A stretch of 7,436 nt of DNA from assembly GCA_028292065.1 (NCBI GenBank), contig JAQGNC010000061.1:1-7436 (forward strand), in the 5' to 3' direction. A program made the translations under genes and the position numbers. Shown piece by piece: positions 5,134 to 7,436 of this stretch (its first letter is position 1; each line of letters begins with the position of its first letter). This DNA comes from Betaproteobacteria bacterium (lineage in GTDB: Bacteria > Pseudomonadota > Gammaproteobacteria > Burkholderiales > SG8-41). The notes below the pieces were generated by a model. The model was not told the origin of the DNA. It searched no databases and was given only the letters and a program-made list of their open reading frames with translations.

Positions 5134-5358
5134 TCAGGAAACCATGACGCGAGCCGAGTCCGCAGACCGCGGCTGTGCGGCGCCCCGCGTGTGTACGTGA
5201 CACGTACGGCCGTCGAACCCGTGGGCGGAGGCGTTTTGCATGCACCCCGCCAGCTCGTCGAAAGCGTGGTCCGACGCGCGCAGCACGCGGCCGTTTTCGC
5301 CGAGCTCGTACCACCGCCACTCGTTGCGCAGACCCTGGTAAAAACGCCATCGATTCAT
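5134..5358 (-). CDS. Small hypothetical protein, 74 residues
   Basis: I recognise no named family. The product is short, soluble and aromatic-rich at its N-terminus (MNRWRFYQGLRNEWRWYEL). The pattern W-R-F-Y-Q ... E-W-R-W-Y-E-L ... NGRVLRAS ... F-x-E-L-x-x-C-M-x-N-A-x-x-H-G-F-D-G recalls small betaproteobacterial hypothetical proteins with a DUF1508-like strand-strand-helix layout; this is only a resemblance. It has no signal peptide or membrane segment. The tail after residue 58 is rich in Arg, Ser and Ala and probably disordered. Two Cys are present (39 and 53). The start is supported by AAGG (5366-5369, seven bases upstream) and GGAGG (5371-5375). It begins 79 bases after the ABC exporter stop on the same strand and is followed by a strong terminator, so it is probably the last gene of that unit. 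A role with the exporter is possible but unproven. Confidence 0.7.
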   Translation of the reverse strand: MNRWRFYQGLRNEWRWYELGENGRVLRASDHAFDELAGCMQNASAHGFDGRTCHVHTRGAAQPRSADSARVMVS

Positions 5359-5360
5359 GA

Positions 5361-5401
5361 CCTTGCCTTACCTCCGCAGGTAAACAGCCGAGGGAAGGCA
5401 A
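5361..5401 (-). promoter_or_regulatory. Structured leader around the ribosome site of the small protein gene
   Basis: On the minus strand TTACCT and AGGTAA (plus 5378-5383 and 5368-5373) form a hairpin around GCGG, and the GGAGG Shine-Dalgarno core (5371-5375) lies across its loop and 3' arm. An outer inverted repeat, TTGCCTT (plus 5395-5401) and AAGGCAA (plus 5363-5369), could mask the second AAGG. The two stems share two bases (5368-5369), so they probably compete. Either fold would partly hide the ribosome site. Confidence 0.4.
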
Positions 5402-5437
5402 AGCGCATACCCTCGCAGCGGATCGGCGCGAAACCGC

Positions 5438-7436
5438 TCAGGGGTGCGCGATCACCATCAGGGTGCGTGCCCGCCTGAACGCGCAGTCGAGGCATTTTTC
5501 GAGGGTCTGCGGGTCGAGTGCGGCGAAGCTTTCGTCGAGCACCGTGAACTGCGCGTTCTGGAGCAGCGCCCGCGCGAGGAAGATGCGGCTCTTCTCCCCG
5601 TGCGAGAGCTGCCAGCCGGTCTCGCCGACCATCTGCATCATCCCTGAAGGCATGCGCTCGATGAGCTCGCCCAGGCCGAGCTCGACGCAGAGCGCCTTCG
5701 CCTCGTCCAGCTCGGCGTCGGTCGCCGGCCAGTTGTGCCCCATCAGCAGGTTGAAGCCGAGGGTGCCGGTGAGGATGTGGTTCTCGTGGAACTGCGGCGC
5801 TTCGGTGGCGAGCTTGTGCCACGTGTCTCCGAGGGTGTGGCGATCGAGCCCTTTCATGAGGAGCAGGCCGGAGCCGGGAGTGCGCAGCCCGGTCAGCAGC
5901 GAGGCGAGCGTCGACTTGCCGCCGCCGGACGCGCCTTCGAGCAGGATGCGATCGAAGTGCTCGACCGCGAGGTCAGCGCCGCGGAGCACCGGTTCGCCTT
6001 CGGGCCCGTAGCGGAAGACGAGGCTGCTCGCTTCGATCAGCTTCGACGGCGCGGCGTCGGCGTCGCTTGCGCCTGCGAGCTGCGCGTTTGTCAGGAAAGG
6101 GCCGCTGTCCGAAGTCTTCCGGGCGGAGTGGAACAGCGTCGAGACCTGCGACCACGCGAGACCGGCGCGCGACAGCGCCGCGAGCCCGTTGGAAATCCCG
6201 GACAGGGCACGGTTCGCGAGGAGCATCCCGCCCAGCGCGATCGCGAGCCCTGCGGCGCTCGCGGTGCCGCTCACGAAAGCGGGCGCGAGCCCGATCAGGC
6301 CGAGGAGCATCCAGCCTCGCGCCATGCCCCCGGCGACCGGCGCGATGGCCAGATCCATCGACCGCGACGTGTTCAGGTAATCCTTCATCGAGCGGTCCTC
6401 CTGCTCGTCGCGGCGCCCGGCGCGCTCCTGCGCGAGGCGGGTGCGGTGCCCGACCATGCGCTCGATGAGATCGTGGGTCATCGCCAGGCGCATGAGCGTC
6501 CACGTGCGAACGCGCAAGAGGTATCTCCAGCTCAAGCCCACCGAGACCGCGAGCCATCCGGCCAGCAGCAGCACGTGCAGCAGCCCGCCTGCGCCCGCTG
6601 CGAGGATCAATGCCGCGAACCCGAGCTCGAGCAGCGCAACCAGCACGCCGAAGCCGCCGTTCAGCGCGAGTGACTCGAGCGCCTGCGATTCCATGACGCG
6701 GCCCAGAAGCTGCCCGATGCCTTGTTTCCTGACCACTTCGAGGTCGATCTTCAACGCGCCCGCCAGGAGCCGGGTCTTGAGCATGCGGCCCACGTCGAGC
6801 GCGAAAGTCGCGTCGAGCCAGCCGCCGAGCAGCCGCAGCGGAACCAGCGAGAGCACCATCAGGCCCCACGCCGCGAGCCACCCCAGATCGAGCCGGCCGT
6901 CGAGCGTGGTGCGGCCGATGAGACCCCACCCGACGATCTCGAGCGCGTACACCGCCGCGAAGACCCCGATCATCGCGCTCACTCGCCGCGGCACGCGAGC
7001 GTGCACGAGCTGGCGCCAGAACCCCGCCGAAGCCGGCACGCGCAGCAGCCAGCAGCGGCCGATCCGCTGATTGGCGAGGCGCTCGCGCAGCATCGCCGAG
7101 CGCACGCGGGTGCGCCTGCGTGCGGGCACCTGGGCGGTGTCGAGCAGGCGCTCGATCTCAGGCTCGTGCGGCGCCTCGTAGCGCGCCGAGAGGGCAGAGC
7201 GCAGGCCTTCGGCGCCGCGACGGTGCACGCGCAGGTCCGGCCCGATGAGGTGAGCCACGCCGGCGCGGCAGCGCAGGAGCAGGAGGAAATGCAGCCCGCC
7301 GCCCGCGGCCAGCTGCACGAGCGCCGGTCCCGCGCCGGCGATCACCTGCCCGAGCTGCGGGTGAGCGGTGTCTACCGGCTCGGCCTCGACGCCGAGACGG
7401 TCCGCGGCCCACTCGACCCAGCGGCCCAGATCGTCG
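5438..7436 (-). CDS. ABC exporter, fused membrane and ATPase domains, with C39-like N-terminal domain; 5' end outside window
   Basis: At least 665 residues; the frame is still open at the right edge, so the in-frame GTG at 7343-7345 is probably not the start. In-window residues 1-82 resemble a C39 peptidase-type domain: LHFLLLL with His49 and LIGPD with Asp67 match the His and Asp positions, while the Cys site would lie outside the window. Hydrophobic membrane segments follow at about 153-174, 185-206, 259-302 and 370-412. The nucleotide-binding domain has Walker A GASGGGKST (501-509), a Q-loop at Gln548, C-loop LSHGE (610-614), Walker B FTVLDES (630-636), D-loop ALD and H-switch His664. The protein ends one residue after that His, so the usual C-terminal extension is missing. 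The layout is that of bacteriocin- or peptide-type exporters of the inner membrane. The substrate is unknown. The 74-residue gene follows by 79 bases. Confidence 0.92.
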   Translation of the reverse strand, partial: DDLGRWVEWAADRLGVEAEPVDTAHPQLGQVIAGAGPALVQLAAGGGLHFLLLLRCRAGVAHLIGPDLRVHRRGAEGLRSALSARYEAPHEPEIERLLDTAQVPARRRTRVRSAMLRERLANQRIGRCWLLRVPASAGFWRQLVHARVPRRVSAMIGVFAAVYALEIVGWGLIGRTTLDGRLDLGWLAAWGLMVLSLVPLRLLGGWLDATFALDVGRMLKTRLLAGALKIDLEVVRKQGIGQLLGRVMESQALESLALNGGFGVLVALLELGFAALILAAGAGGLLHVLLLAGWLAVSVGLSWRYLLRVRTWTLMRLAMTHDLIERMVGHRTRLAQERAGRRDEQEDRSMKDYLNTSRSMDLAIAPVAGGMARGWMLLGLIGLAPAFVSGTASAAGLAIALGGMLLANRALSGISNGLAALSRAGLAWSQVSTLFHSARKTSDSGPFLTNAQLAGASDADAAPSKLIEASSLVFRYGPEGEPVLRGADLAVEHFDRILLEGASGGGKSTLASLLTGLRTPGSGLLLMKGLDRHTLGDTWHKLATEAPQFHENHILTGTLGFNLLMGHNWPATDAELDEAKALCVELGLGELIERMPSGMMQMVGETGWQLSHGEKSRIFLARALLQNAQFTVLDESFAALDPQTLEKCLDCAFRRARTLMVIAHP

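Noticed and set aside
5735..6673. A 312-codon plus-strand frame, with a 318-codon minus frame (5973-6929), overlapping the ABC gene
   Set aside because: Both overlap the ABC reading frame, which has all expected motifs. They are Arg/Ala-rich compositional artefacts.

Overview
The window is high-GC bacterial chromosome. It most likely comes from a betaproteobacterium of the Burkholderiales type. The support is an orphan Bug/TctC-type periplasmic binding protein (a family greatly expanded in that group), very strong G/C third positions, and several intergenic palindromic repeats of the kind common in environmental betaproteobacteria. Species cannot be assigned from the sequence alone.

Layout. 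The left part is a run of minus-strand genes, read from right to left: a Bug/TctC solute-binding protein (1899-2858), a 238-base intergenic stretch filled with eight copies of a 13-nt palindrome, a Gln-rich exported coiled-coil protein of unknown function (1214-1660), a classical SDR oxidoreductase (373-1164), and the N-terminus of a DHA2-type MFS exporter that leaves the window (1-237). A structured divergent intergenic region follows (2859-3251). It contains a candidate hairpin element with 16-nt inverted repeats, a strong terminator-like hairpin with no obvious upstream gene, and an inverted repeat that could be an operator. The only plus-strand gene comes next (3252-4925). It encodes an exported modular protein: a carboxypeptidase-regulatory-like beta-sandwich, a c-type heme motif (CVTCH), and a seven-bladed propeller related to virginiamycin B lyase. 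Its stop codon lies inside an 18-bp perfect inverted repeat. To the right, on the minus strand, are a large ABC exporter that enters from outside the window (5438-7436) and a 74-residue hypothetical protein just downstream (5134-5358), closed by a good intrinsic terminator (4984-5022).

How the genes fit together. No single pathway is evident. The ABC exporter and the small protein are probably one transcription unit. The SDR and MFS genes may be cotranscribed, although a weak hairpin separates them. The TctC gene and the heme/propeller gene are divergent and may share control sequences.

The observations most worth a second look are the GGGGTCWGACCCC palindrome array, whose spacing is close to whole helical turns and which has duplicated the 3' end of tctC; the heme-propeller fusion; the ABC exporter with a C39-like N-terminal domain that keeps the His and Asp positions; and the hairpin-rich, gene-less stretch at about 3040-3140. 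I see no clear new defence or mobile system in this window.
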